Assembly (NCBI GenBank): GCA_029207755.1
Contig: JARCOQ010000002.1
Coordinates: 112,145,745 to 112,209,744, forward strand
Direction: 5' to 3'
Source: Chamaea fasciata
Taxonomy: Eukaryota > Chordata > Aves > Passeriformes > Sylviidae
DNA: 64,000 bases
This document shows, piece after piece, positions 22,037-33,845 of the stretch. A program made the position numbers and the translations under genes. Below the pieces are notes generated by a model that was not told where the DNA came from, searched no databases, and worked only from the letters and a program-made list of their open reading frames with translations. Numbering within the stretch: the first letter of the stretch is position 1; every line of letters begins with the position of its first letter.

Positions 22037-24314
22037 AACAACTCTCTTATTTTTAACTTATTTGTCCATTTCTAATTTGGTGTGATTTCAAACAGCACAG
22101 ATATGATAAATCCCAAAAGCCCCAAAACATTTGAAGTGTTTGGCTTTACATGTGCACTCAAAACTTACAGGCCATGAGGGCTTAAAATGGTACAGGGTAA
22201 AAAAAATGATCTCTGAGAAGCACTAAAATTGAATGAGATGTAAGGAATGGTGTTAGCACTGCGTATTCAAAGAGTATAAATTGTCTTGGCCTGAGACCTA
22301 AACAACACACCATGTTCCAGCAGTGCCCCTTCTCCCACATCAACCACACCGAAGACTTTCTAAAATCAAGATCCAAAGCTCAGCCCAAACAGGCCATGAA
22401 AAGTCATGATTTTTTCTTGGGGGAAAAAAAAATTAGAGAAATGAAAATGAAAGAAACAAGAGACAAAGGTACTTCTACTTGCCTCCTGGATTTAGGGGAA
22501 TTGAAGTGCACGTTGAGATACTTTTTAATGCTTTATAAACTACGGCTGTTTACAGCTGGCAAAGCAGAGTTCCTATTGAGGAGGACCGGCAAATCAAGGT
22601 GCTGAGCCACAAAGGTGATGAGTGGGCTCTAACAAGCTCTGACCAAATAAAATCCACATTTCCCTTCCTAGCCTTGCACTGGATTATCCTGAAAAGAGCA
22701 AATGGAAGAGGAATCAGGCACAAAATACCAGGACAAACAGAAGAGATAAATAATCAGAGATGCAGCTGAAACAAATCAATGCCCACACGTCACAGTGTGG
22801 CCTGGAATACCTGAGGCTTCCAAAACATGGATTTGCCAAAATGCTCTGGAAATAAGGGTAGCAAAAACAGGGAGAAGCTTTTCTGTGCAGGAGAGGAGTT
22901 TGGGAGAGGGGGAAACCCTCTGCATTTGGGCAGGGCACGGAACCAAAAGCACAACCTCACCAGAGGATGTTGCTGCCTCACCCAGTCGCACTGCACAGAG
23001 AGAGAGCTCAGATAAAGGCAGCCAAGGTGGCTCTAGAACCAGAATTAGAAAAACTCTGATAATCTGGGTCTATACTAATGACTCCATGCTGCTTCTGTGA
23101 CTTCATTTCTTTACTTCTTCCTTCTGTGCTATGCATTTCCATTGGTTTGCTCTGCCAGGGAATAAAGCTGTGCAATCCCCATAATTCTGGGCAGGAAAAT
23201 GAAGAGAAAATTACTCCAGAGAAGAAATTCCAGTTCTCCACGATGCAGCATCACCAACACAACATCTGCTGCAGGAACACATTAAAATACCCCACTGTCA
23301 GAGAACAAATACCCACGTTAATCATAGACCACAGAGGAAAATAAGTTACACATAGGCTCCTGGGTGGAATTCGAGAGCACCGAGCCAGGGATTGTTGCCA
23401 ACAGTAACAAAATAACCTCAAGAGCCACCACTCTGATGCTCTGTATCAACCCTTGTGATCAATTATTTTGTTTCAGCTATAGATACTGGAAAAAACAATT
23501 CATTCAATAAGCAGCTTTTTGCCACAGGTGTGTCAGGGTGTTTTTAAGAAGGGTATTTTATAAATCACTTTTTTGCCCTTCCCAGGCTTAGCCCGCAGAA
23601 GTGAGCCATAAAATTTTGAAAATTATTTGGGCTCCGCATTAACAAAAGTATGAGAGCCACAGGAATCACTGTGTTGTTTCAAGACTCTGAACCTTAACGT
23701 CAAGACTCAAAATGTCACCACTCTCCAAAGAGCTACAAGGTGCTGTGAAAATCAAAAATTCAGTCAGAAGGAAAGTTTTGGTTGCGTTAAGGCTGAACAA
23801 TCTGGTTTTGACTCTTATCTGAATTTAAACACTTCGATTTCCCAGCTCTGTGAAATGGCAATGTTATCCAAAATGCACAATTATAAAGGCAAAGTCAAAC
23901 TTATTTGACAGCTTTTTGGGAGGAAGTGTTGTGATAAGTTTTCCATGATAATTCCAGTGAAAACAGTCTACTTCTCAGGGAGATTTTCTTTTCATGTAAA
24001 CAGGTTTTGTTTTTCAATAGTCTGTTCTCTATGGGGAAAAAAAAAAACCAACCATAATTAAAGACCTTTTAAAGACCTTTCAAAGGAGATTTTTTTTTTC
24101 CGCCAGTGACCCGTCTATGTTGATCATTTTCTTTGATATGTTTTAGGTAATGACAGTGCAAGAAAACTTTGCTCCATCTTAGGCTGCCCTGTTTCATACC
24201 TACACCCTTTTCACTGTAAATCATTACTTTGGCTTCAACACAATGTGAAAAATACCACCAAGGACAGGATCAGGATTCCAGAATTCCGCCACCATTTGCA
24301 AAGTGCTGAGGTTT

Positions 24315-24416
24315 AAAACAAACAAAAAACAAATAAACAAACAAAAACAAACAAACAAAACAAAAACAAAAACCAGGAGAAAAACCCCAAAACCCCAAAC
24401 CAAATCAAACAAAAAA
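24315..24416. repeat. (AAAC)n / AAAACCCC-like tract
   Basis: About 100 bases almost wholly A and C on the plus strand: AAAC units, then AAAACCCCAAAACCCCAAACC. It is complementary in style to the G/T tract at 24764-24968. Confidence 0.85.
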
Positions 24417-24763
24417 CTCATGCTTTTTTCTAGAAATGGGAAGTGAAAAAGAGAAGGAGGTGCCAAAATATCACCCTCAACACAGATATCACTATATAGG
24501 AGCTCTGGACTGCTCTTGGGCCCCAAGGCCAGAGATAAAAATTAGCTAGAATTACACTGCTTGGAGCTCATCCCTCTAAAGCAGGTTTGTCTTGGGGAGG
24601 ACCAGGGAGTGAGTTAAGAGTTAAACACTGTGAGAGATCAGAGGTTCAGTGCATCAACTCTCTCCCTGGCCCACACATTTTTAGAAGTATAGATGTCACT
24701 GGGGAGAATGTGTTACCTCTTTTTACTCAGAGAAGGCATTTGTGAAAGCTTTCCTCTAGTTTT

Positions 24764-24968
24764 TTGTGGGTTTTTTGGTTTGGTTTGGGGGTTTTTTGTG
24801 GTTTTGGTTTTTTGGGGTTCTTTGGGGGGGGAGTTGTTTGTTTGTTTGTTTGGAGTTTTGTTGTTGTTTTTGTTTTGGGGTTTTGTTTGTTTTTGTTGTT
24901 TGTTTGTTTTTGGTTGGTTGGTTGGGTTTTTTGTTGTTTGTTTTTTTATTTTTTGGGGGGTTTTTTCC
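24764..24968. repeat. G/T-only tract (GTTT and GGGG blocks)
   Basis: About 200 bases with nearly only T and G on the plus strand, with GGGG to GGGGGGGG runs and TTTG arrays. Trp/Phe/Gly-rich reading frames here are artefacts. Confidence 0.88.
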
Positions 24969-25711
24969 CAAGGAAAGGCTCCAATCATACATTTTCCATT
25001 GTCTCAGTGACAGCTGCAAGATCTAAAAGATTCAGGACCAGAATTAGAAGATGAGACCTTCATGAAGAAAACGTACTTGTTCTAAGGGTATGTGGGAATC
25101 TTTTATGGCTGAGGACTGAATGCTGATCATTAATTGGTTGCTGTGCTAAAAAAGTGATTTCCCTACAAGAATTCACTCATTTGAGTTAACCAACTGTGTG
25201 CAGCAGCCCAATATTCCATGTTTGAACAGCCTTGGAATCCAGTCTGGGTCTGCACAAACTGCACAGGGGCAACGGAGCTGCTCCCTGCCAAACATCCAGG
25301 CAGAGGGACTGACACTGGATTTCTGATCAGCTTAGCCTGCAGAGGAACACACAGGCAGCTAGTTCAAATTTTCTTCCACTAGTCCAGTTTTTCTTTCACA
25401 AAGAATTAAGAGTTTTGCTCACTAGCAGCAAGGCTGTTACAACCTGTTTTTCTAGGCAGGTATGCCTTGTATAAAATTATCCCAGTGAAAATCTGGGATT
25501 TGTCCTTAAACACTTATATATCCTTAAACCCTGGTATTTATCATTAAAAACAGTAAATTAATGAAGGCATGAATCAGGTAAATGACAATATAATGAACTT
25601 CTTCAAAGCAGTGAGCAAATATAAAAATGAGATAATAGGTGACTCATGTAATTGTACAAATATGAATATTGCATGCATTATTACACACATCACCCTGAAG
25701 GTGTGAACAAC

Positions 25712-25870
25712 ATAGAATCACAGAAGGATTTGTTTTGGGAGGGACCTTAAAGATCATATCATTCCAACCCCCTGCCATGGGAAGGGACACCTTCCACTAA
25801 AACAGGTTGCTCAGAGCCCCATCCAGCCTGGATATAGAGTTACAGAAATCTCCATCTCTAAAAATACACA
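25712..25870 (-). mobile_element. CR1 3' end fragment
   Basis: Plus-strand CATAGAATCACAGAAGGATT and GGGAGGGACCTTAAAGATCAT are the reverse complement of a CR1 tail. The fragment continues through CACCTTCCACTAAAACAGG and TGCTCAGAGCCCCATCCAGCC. Confidence 0.85.
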
Positions 25871-26939
25871 GCCTGACTCTCCCACTCTCTGCCTATCCTC
25901 AGCACCCCAACAGAACGTCAGTGCCAATTACTACAATTAGTGACAAAGCTAATTCCGTGAGTATGTGGATTATTGAATGCTTCTAGCTGCTTTTTTTCCC
26001 CGCAGTGAAAAACAGCCCCAACCTTTGTGCACTTCGAGAAAAAAAAAAAAATTTACCTGTAATGAGTGCTCAGTATACCCTGGCATGGTATCACAGTCCC
26101 CTTTTTGTGCTCCAAAGCCTCACCAAAAATGCCCCTACACAGCACAGGTGTGGGAACAAGAATTCGGTGATATTTGTGAGAAAGGAGTTTAAACAGCCCT
26201 GTTTGCACCCACCCCATAAATTTGTGAAAGATGTTCCAGCTCAAGATGATTTTGAATTTTCCTGTGATGTTGCTCTGGGGCAGCTCAAAGACATCAAGCT
26301 CCTTTCTGGGTTAATACAACCCCCAGGTGGGCTCAGCTCTCTGCGCCTCTTCCAGCTTATTTCTGAGAAACCGTTTTGCAAAGTCAGGTATGAAAACAAC
26401 AAGGGCTTAGCTGGAATGCAAATTATTCTTTTGAGGCCTGCCAGCATTAATGAGAGGAGGATGGGACCCATATTCTTGTTTTTGTTTCATTTCAGGACTG
26501 AATATAATGGAAGGCTCTGTTACTGTCTTCCTTCGAGGGCTCCAGCAGGAGATCAATGACTAAGACTTGTCCTCTGCTGTTATTTCTTTCTGTCTCGGTT
26601 CCTTAGAATGCTCTTTTCTTTCCTCACTTTAATTTGGTCTGGTTTGCTCTCCAGAGGGGTATTAATTCAATAATTTTGTAGCCTTTTCTGGCCTTGGAGA
26701 CTTTCTCCTCCACCAGCCTGTTCAGTCCCTGGCTTTCAAAACAAACATAATAAGCTGGCACATGTATCCAGCAAGAATACACCCAGAAAAAAAGGGATCT
26801 AATCGCGAGCAATTAAGCTAATGATCCTTCTCTAAAGGACACGTCCTTTAAATGAATCACTGCAAAACAAACCTTCAGATTCCTGTATGAGCCCTGCAAA
26901 GGAAATGTGCGTGAGAAGGTGCAAAGCACCAGTCTCTGC

Positions 26940-27205
26940 TCCCTGTGTGACAGGGCTGGAGGGAATGGCATGGACTGGTGTCAGGAGAGGTTTAGGATGG
27001 AATTTAGGACAAGGTTCTTCCTCCAGAGGGTGGTTGGGCACTGAAGAGGGAAGGGGCACGGCCCCAAGGCTGCCAGAGCTCCGGGAGTTTGGACAACACT
27101 CAGGCACGGGGGGGATTGTTGGCGTGTCTGTGCAGAGCCAGGGATTGGACTCTGATCCTTGTGGGTCCCTTTCAAATCAGGACATTCTGTGATTCTGTAT
27201 TTCAA
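26940..27205 (+). mobile_element. CR1 3' end fragment
   Basis: The sequence runs from GTGTGACAGGGCTGGAGGGA through AGGTTTAGGATGGAATTTAG to TCCCTTTCAAATCAGGACAT and ends TTCTGTGATTCTGT. This is a diverged CR1 tail in plus orientation, lying next to the A/T-rich block. Confidence 0.75.
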
Positions 27206-27239
27206 GTGTAGAGTGCATAGGATAGCAGGGGATCTATGA

Positions 27240-27640
27240 TCACTAGCCAATAAAAGAATATTAAATACTTATTAATTATAAATATTATTAATTATAAATT
27301 ATAAACATACAGTAATAACATTATGCTATAAATATATTATTATAATAATTTAAATAATATAATTATAACAATGTTATAATAAGATAATTATAACAATGTT
27401 ATAATAATATAATTAATTATGTAATATTATAATTATCAATATAATAATATTTATATAGAATATTATCATTTTATAGTTCTAATTATAATTAGAATTATAT
27501 AAATATTATAATATATCTAAATATTCTCATAATATTATCATAATGTTATTGTATAAATGTATTGTTATAATATAATAAAAATATTATATAAATTCTGAAC
27601 TAATTATAAGTTAATTATTAGGTAAAATAATTAAAATATC
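27240..27640. repeat. A/T-rich low-complexity block
   Basis: About 400 bases are almost pure A and T, with TATAAT, ATTATAAT and TAATAT words. A direct repeat of AATTATAACAATGTTATAAT occurs twice near 27359-27410. The block starts about 35 bases after a CR1 tail. Many short self-complementary stretches are present. Confidence 0.9.
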
Positions 27641-28934
27641 CATTCAAGTCCTCCAAGCTCGTGTTGACATTGGCAGTCTTTTGATTTCAGTGCCTGAGGA
27701 TTATGAAACAACCTCAAAGTTTGCTTCTCTGCAGCAAAGATTCTGAGATTTTCAGGACGTTCTGGAAACATGACTTGGCTACATTTCACAATTCATCTGC
27801 CCCAAGGGTTTCGCTGAGATGGATTTCCCTTGTTTTATTAACAGAGAAATTTAGTGGTTCGATATCTGGCTGAAGTCCTTCCACAATGATTTCCTGAAGA
27901 CTACAGATACCACTCCTTACAGACTAAAAATCTGCCCACATCTGGCACAGAAAGCTTTCACCTGAATTAGTGCAGCAGATCAATTGGTGCCACAAGACGT
28001 GAAGAACTGATGCGTGGAAATTTCAAGCACTTTCTATTTCAATTTCAAAACTTTCTGTTTCCCTGAAGAAAGCTTAAAACCCAAATAAATGCAAGTGATT
28101 GAACAACATGAGGATATGTGTCCTATTTATTTACTTTTTGAAAGCAATGTAAGTTGTGGAGAGGTGTAGGTGGACAGAAATAGAGGAGCTTTAGGATTAT
28201 AAATGTATTTCCTCAAGAAAGGAAGAAATGGTTACCCACTGCTGACAGGAGTACCTTGAGATACATTTTGCATGTGCACATTTATTGCTCATTCTCCACC
28301 ATATGTGTCTCTGATCAACAGGTTTCTGAGAGTGAATGGAGACCAGTGTGCAAAATGGAATGGGTGTGGAGGGTGGTAAAGTGCCCCTGTGTGTGGGACA
28401 TAAGGGGAGGTGGCTCCAGGGGTCAATGAAGTGAAAAAGCCTCAGTGCTGAGGTCCTCGTGACATGTGTGTCCTCACAGCACAAAGAGAATACAGAAATG
28501 TATGCACACGTGAAATATAAATCACAAAGGTTGTTGGTGAGTAATCTCCTTTTCTGTGATGTGATATATATTACTGCGTGGGAGATGTGTTACTGCATGG
28601 CATGGGGGGGAAAAAAAAACCCACATAAATATTTCTTAGATCAGTGGCAGGGTATTTTGCACACAGCTTATTTCTTCCACTGTCATTTATTGCACTGTGA
28701 TCTCCTTGGGAAAGGGACAGTCACGTCCTACAAAGCACAGTGGCTCCACTGCCAGCCTGCCCCCCTCTGCTCTACTGTGACACAAATTATTAAACCCACT
28801 TGCTTGGCATTTCTGCTGCCTTTGTCTCCCAGTTACTGCTGAAGACACAAAAGGTGCTGTGAATGCAGCCTCAAGAAGTGAAAACTGGCTCCAAATTCTG
28901 AATTAGTCTTGTTAAGAAGCTGCTGAGGATTCAG

Positions 28935-29139
28935 CTGACAAGAAAGATGGAGAGGGACTGTTTATGGGGGCAGGTGGTGGCAGGGCAAGGGGGAACAGCT
29001 TCAAATTGGAAGGGGGTAGGTTTAGATTAGATATTTAAAAGAAATTCTTTATTTTGAGGGTGGTGAGGCCCTGGCACAGGTTGCCCAGAGAAGCTGTGGC
29101 TGCCCCATCCCTGGAAATGTTCAAGGCCAGGTAAGATGA
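28935..29139 (+). mobile_element. CR1 fragment, 5' part of an interrupted copy
   Basis: CR1 sequence (TTGAGGGTGGTGAGGCCCTG, CACAGGTTGCCCAGAGAAGC, TCAAGGCCAGGT) breaks off at 29139. It resumes at 29712 after an inserted LTR. The two halves align with one continuous CR1 tail. Confidence 0.85.
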
Positions 29140-29711
29140 TGTGGGTTTGTTATCTTCTTTTCTTCTGTTAGAGCCAGGATTAAATGCTCGAGAGATGCGG
29201 TTCTTGTTCGGACTCAGCTGTTTATTAATTCTTATCTATGTTACAGTCTAACAAACTGTGAGTTCTAGCTGGCAAAGTGAAAAATGGCTCCCTCTCTAGC
29301 TCTTTCCAAGGTCTTTTAAGCACAAATTGTCCAATTATGAAAGGACACCTAAATTATTTTTATTTTTAACCCAATAACTGAATACCCATGGCCCTCAATG
29401 CAGATTTTTCTATCCAGTTACAAGAAACCACTCAAACCCACGAAGAAGAAGGAGAAAAAGAAGGACTCAGCCTCTGCCCTAAAACCTCCATCTTGCTTTT
29501 TATATATTAATAATTCTAAAACCTTAAACTCTTGAGTTTTCCATCCTGTGATATCACACACTTCTATTCAAACTACACACCCACAATCCCAGTGCTATCA
29601 CTCAATTTTGGAAGCCTCTTCCAAGGCCTCAGGTCAAATGCAGTGTTTTCTCAGGGGTCAGTGCCTGTCAGCACAGAAAGCCTAAAATTCTCAGTGCCCA
29701 GGGTTCCAACA
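29140..29711 (-). mobile_element. Solo retroviral LTR inserted in a CR1
   Basis: A 572-base element begins TG and ends CA (TGTGGGTTTG ... GGTTCCAACA). It is flanked by a 6-base target duplication with one mismatch, AGATGA (29134-29139) and GGATGA (29712-29717). A minus-strand AATAAA lies near 29223, so the LTR points to the minus strand. No internal retroviral genes are present. The family is unassigned; it is an old endogenous retrovirus relic. Confidence 0.78.
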
Positions 29712-29835
29712 GGATGAGGCTCTGAGAGAGACATGGGATAGTGGAAGGTGTCCCTACCCATGGCAGGGGTTGGAACTGGATGATCTTTAGGCTCCCTTCC
29801 AACTCAAACCACCCAGTGATCCTCTGATTCTGTGC
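29712..29835 (+). mobile_element. CR1 fragment, 3' part of the interrupted copy
   Basis: GGATGAGGCTCTGAGAGAGA, ATAGTGGAAGGTGTCCCTAC and TTGGAACTGGATGATCTTTA continue the CR1 that stops at 29139. It ends with the terminal GTGATCCTCTGATTCTG. Confidence 0.85.
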
Positions 29836-32237
29836 CAACTTTCTGTTTAGCTCTGCTACGTAACAAGGAAGGGGAAAATTACACTGGTGGATGAGGTGAA
29901 AGGGAAGGGGGAAACAAGCCAAGAAAGGAGCCTCTCCTTTATTTGGCAATCCTGAACCCACACATTGCAATGTTAATAGTCAGGTGAAAACTGCCTTCTA
30001 CCTGAGTGACTCAAACAGCAGGCGAATAAAATTTATGGGGAAAGTGCAAGTGTAAAAGAAAAGTGCATGCCCCGGATATTTAAAGAAAAGCAATAATTCA
30101 AGTACTCTTGAAATGTATTTCCCTATAGAATTCTTATTTAACTGTGGGATTTGTTGGCTGAGTGGAAGTATTTTCATAAATCTGGCTCAAATTTACACTA
30201 CATGTGCTGTCCAAACAAACAACACTACTCTGAAAGTTGAAGCCAAGCCTCTAAAATTAACCCACAAAGGTCTGAACTGTGTTCATTTGAGGAGAACAAA
30301 AAACACCGTTGCCATTTCTGATCTTATCACTGCAGATCTCTGTTTGCTTTTGCTTCAGCACATTTTTTTCTCCTTGTTCCTGGGTGCAAGTGCCTCATGG
30401 CCCAGCCTGAGAGCAGGATTGGTAAGGGCTTTTCCCACTGTCCATTTCTGTGGTGGCACGTTGTGGCTGACTGCACTGGGGTAAGGAAAACGTGAGGGAT
30501 GAAGGAGGGGACCAGGACTGCACTACCTGAGAGGAAGTTTGGGAAGAAACCCATGGCTTGGTCACAGCCCAACTCCTCCAAACACAAAAAGGCAGATCCT
30601 AACTAGAAGCAGAGCACATCCCACTGGTGTGTTCAGGTGATGTGTGAAAATTTGTTTTAGCTCTAGTCATGTTATAAACGTTTCGGTTTGTACTGTGGTG
30701 GGCAGACACTTAAAAGCATCCTTCCTTTTTCCCAAATGTGGTTTTGTAAAACCCCTGCCCTCGCTGCTGCATGTGCAGCTTTGGGTCACCTGGGGACAGG
30801 TGAGCAGAGGAGCTCCCAGGAGTGGCAGATCTCTTGGTGAGCAGGACAAAACAATCACAGCAGGTCTCTGTGAGGTCAGGCTGGAAGGGAGTCTCATGAT
30901 CTGTTTATAGATATAGACAGGTTTGTGGGTTTGCTTATTTCCTGCATAATAGCACTGGAAAGCAACATTTTCCCAAACTCATGCCACTTGAAATTAAAAG
31001 TTATTGTTATTGCTGCCAGTACAGAAATAGAGGGGGTGGAGGGAAGATCACTTAGAGGTTCATTATCTGACTGGAAAAACATATTTTCTATCCTAGGCTG
31101 GTCTTCTCTCCACTAAGTGATTCAGCCAAAGATATTCCTGCAGGATTCCAGAAATGATCCACTCTTACGCCATGAAGCCTGAGATTTGACTCATTGTGGT
31201 TGGCTCTCCAAACTCCCTTTATATCCCAAACCTTCCCCTCCTTTCTCCAAGTAAACAATATCTTTGCTTTTCTGTGTATAAAAGAATAAAACCAAGGAGG
31301 GTTCTGGTTTTGTTGGGATTTACCACCCAAACCCTGGTTTCTTGGCACCATGAGTAGGTTAGTCTTGCTGGTGTAGTGAATTTACCAGATACACTCCAGC
31401 CTTGCAAGAATTCAGTTTTACAGTGTTTCAAAGTATCTTCAGCCAAACTATTGTGGGCTGAAGAGGGCGAGGACTCTCTCTACCGCAAGTGAGAGGGGGA
31501 AGGACAGAGGAGTTTTGAATGAGCAGGAATGAAAAAGCAGTTTTCAGAAATGATGCAATCACACAGCAAGATACCTCAAAAAAGCACGCAACAAGGTGCC
31601 TCAAACAAGCACTTTTAATTAAGAAAGTTTCTGTTCACCTTCTAGCTGGTCAAAACTGGTAAAAAAATGAGGAGGGGAAGGACAGAAACAATGACACACC
31701 TCACTTATGGCTGTCCTTGACTTGCCCCTCTAGGCTGGGGAAATTCCCTGCAGCAATATGAGCAGAGAGTCAACAGCTTCACCAGATCTTTATCAACAGA
31801 AACGGGAACTATAAAAAGAGTAATTACATCATCTCTAAGGATCAGTTGTAAATAAATTCGTCATTGCATATAAATATGGAAATGTACAAAATGTGAGCTC
31901 ATCCACCTCTGTGAAAGCAGCAGCTGGAAGAGCTGAAATATTGCCCACATGCATCAGGTCTCAAATCCTCTTTAGGCCATGGGATGCCTTCCAGAGAGAT
32001 GGGCTGGAATGTCTCCTGAGGGTGTATTCAGGTTTATTTCTGAGAGTAGATTCAAGTGCACAGCAGAGGAAAAGCTACATGAAGGAAGACTTGCACTGCC
32101 CTCTTCTCCAATCTTTGGAGCACCATTTCTTCCAGAGGCCATCCTGTGAGCAACAGAGGGCTGCCTTTCCTCTTTCAGTTCAGCCCATCTGACCACGAAT
32201 TTTTAAATTGTGCCACTGGCTGCAATAAGAGATAAGT

Positions 32238-32545
32238 TATTTCATAGAATCATGGAATTGTTTGGGTTGGAAGGGGCCTTAAAGTTCCAAAACCCTGCCA
32301 TGAGCAGGGACACCTTCCACTATCCCAGGCTGCTCAGAGCCCTTTCCAACCTCATCTTGGACACTTCCAGGGATCCGGGGGAATCCACAGCTTCTCTGGG
32401 CAACCTGTTCCAGTGCCTCACCACCCTCACAGGGAAGAATTTCTTTCTAACATCTGACCTAAACCTTCCCTTTGAAGGCCAGTAGGTTTAGATTCTCATT
32501 CCCACTTGTCCTATCACTGCATGCTCTTGTATAAAGCCCATTATT
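32238..32545 (-). mobile_element. CR1 3' end fragment
   Basis: The plus strand starts CATAGAATCATGGAATTGTT and GGGTTGGAAGGGGCCTTAAA. It continues through GGACACCTTCCACTATCCCA and CTCACAGGGAAGAATTTCTT. This is a CR1 tail in minus orientation. Confidence 0.88.
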
Positions 32546-33629
32546 CAGCTTGAGTGATTCAAGCCACAGAACAGGATCTGTGTTACAGAAGCCATTTCCA
32601 CTTGAAGCATAGAAATAACTGAGCTTCCAGTTCTGTAAATAAAGTGATAAGCCCTTTGATTTCTATGGGAATGTGTTATTTGCCTCAGGGCAAAGAAAAG
32701 AGAAATCCACAGGCAATGTGTGTTTATCAGATAAAAGTACACAGTGAGTAGCAACAAACTGTGAACAAGTGAATTGTTGTATCTGTTACTGTTTTAAAGG
32801 GAGAGCTTGAGAAAGGTGTGGAGAAATGAGTATAAAAATTCTGTCCTGTGGTCAGAACCACCTGCACAGACTTAAGAGGTAGTTAGAGGTCAGGCACCTA
32901 GGGAAAAATGCTCTTTATATGTTTTGTGTGATCTCTTTATCACACATAGATTTCTTCCACAGGGCTCTGCAAATCCTTTTGTCAGCTAAAACCACAGATT
33001 GAGAATTTACATATGTCTGTGACACAAAAGAATATGATATATAGTGTGCAGTAATTAATGTACCCTGCCAAGACATGTCACCAAGCTTTAAAATATGGCA
33101 GAAATTTTAAATACTTTGAGAAGTTTAAACTTGACATACAAGTATAGTCAAAACAGGAAAAAAAAATAAACAAAACCCAAAACCACCAAAGCCCAAAATC
33201 ATTTATTGTTTGTTGGGTAGGAATGTGAGAACCTGTGCTGCTCTTGGGACATGGTTTCAAACTATGTTTTGAACAGCTATTTATATGTCTTCTTCTGCTT
33301 GGTAGGTAAACAGAATAATTTGCCAGACTGCTGAAGAGTTCTCACTGCAGAACTGAGAATGAAACAACACTTTCGTTTCTGATCCTGAACAGTTCCCACC
33401 TTCTGCTGGGAAGGAAAATCCATCAGTGCCAAACCATGTGACAAGGAAGCAATGTGACAAAGGCACTTTGTCTACCTGTAGCTCAGTGCTGGCTCACCTT
33501 GGCATGTGCAGTGCAGCTGCCTGCCCCTGGTTTTGTGATTATGAAATATGTGAAAGAGAAGGAGGAAACTGACTTTGCAGTGTTACAGAACGGGACAGGA
33601 ATTAAACATAGGACATTAGTTTTAGGACT

Positions 33630-33845
33630 TAGAATCATAGATTCTTTCAGTGGTCTGGGTTGGAAGGGAATTTACAGATCATCTCTTTCCAACCCTCTGC
33701 TCTGGGCAGGGCCACCTTCCACTAGAAATGGTTTCTGAGAGTCCCGTTCAGCCTGGCCTTGGACACTTACAGGGATGGGGAACCCACAGCTTCTCGGGGC
33801 ACCCTGTGCCAGGGCCTCCCCATGCCCAAAATAAAGAGTGCTCCC
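33630..33845 (-). mobile_element. CR1 3' end fragment
   Basis: GAATCATAGATTCTTTCAGT and GGTTGGAAGGGAATTTACAG open a CR1 tail in minus orientation. It runs through TTCAGCCTGGCCTTGGACAC to the GCACCCTGTGCCAGGGCCTC segment. Confidence 0.85.

Noticed and set aside
24693..25054. Trp/Phe/Gly-rich and Asn/Lys/Thr-rich frames on both strands
   Set aside because: By-products of the G/T-only tract.
26005..26559. 184-codon plus-strand frame
   Set aside because: No recognised domain, no splice context, and composition like surrounding non-coding DNA. Considered as a possible single-exon gene but not supportable.
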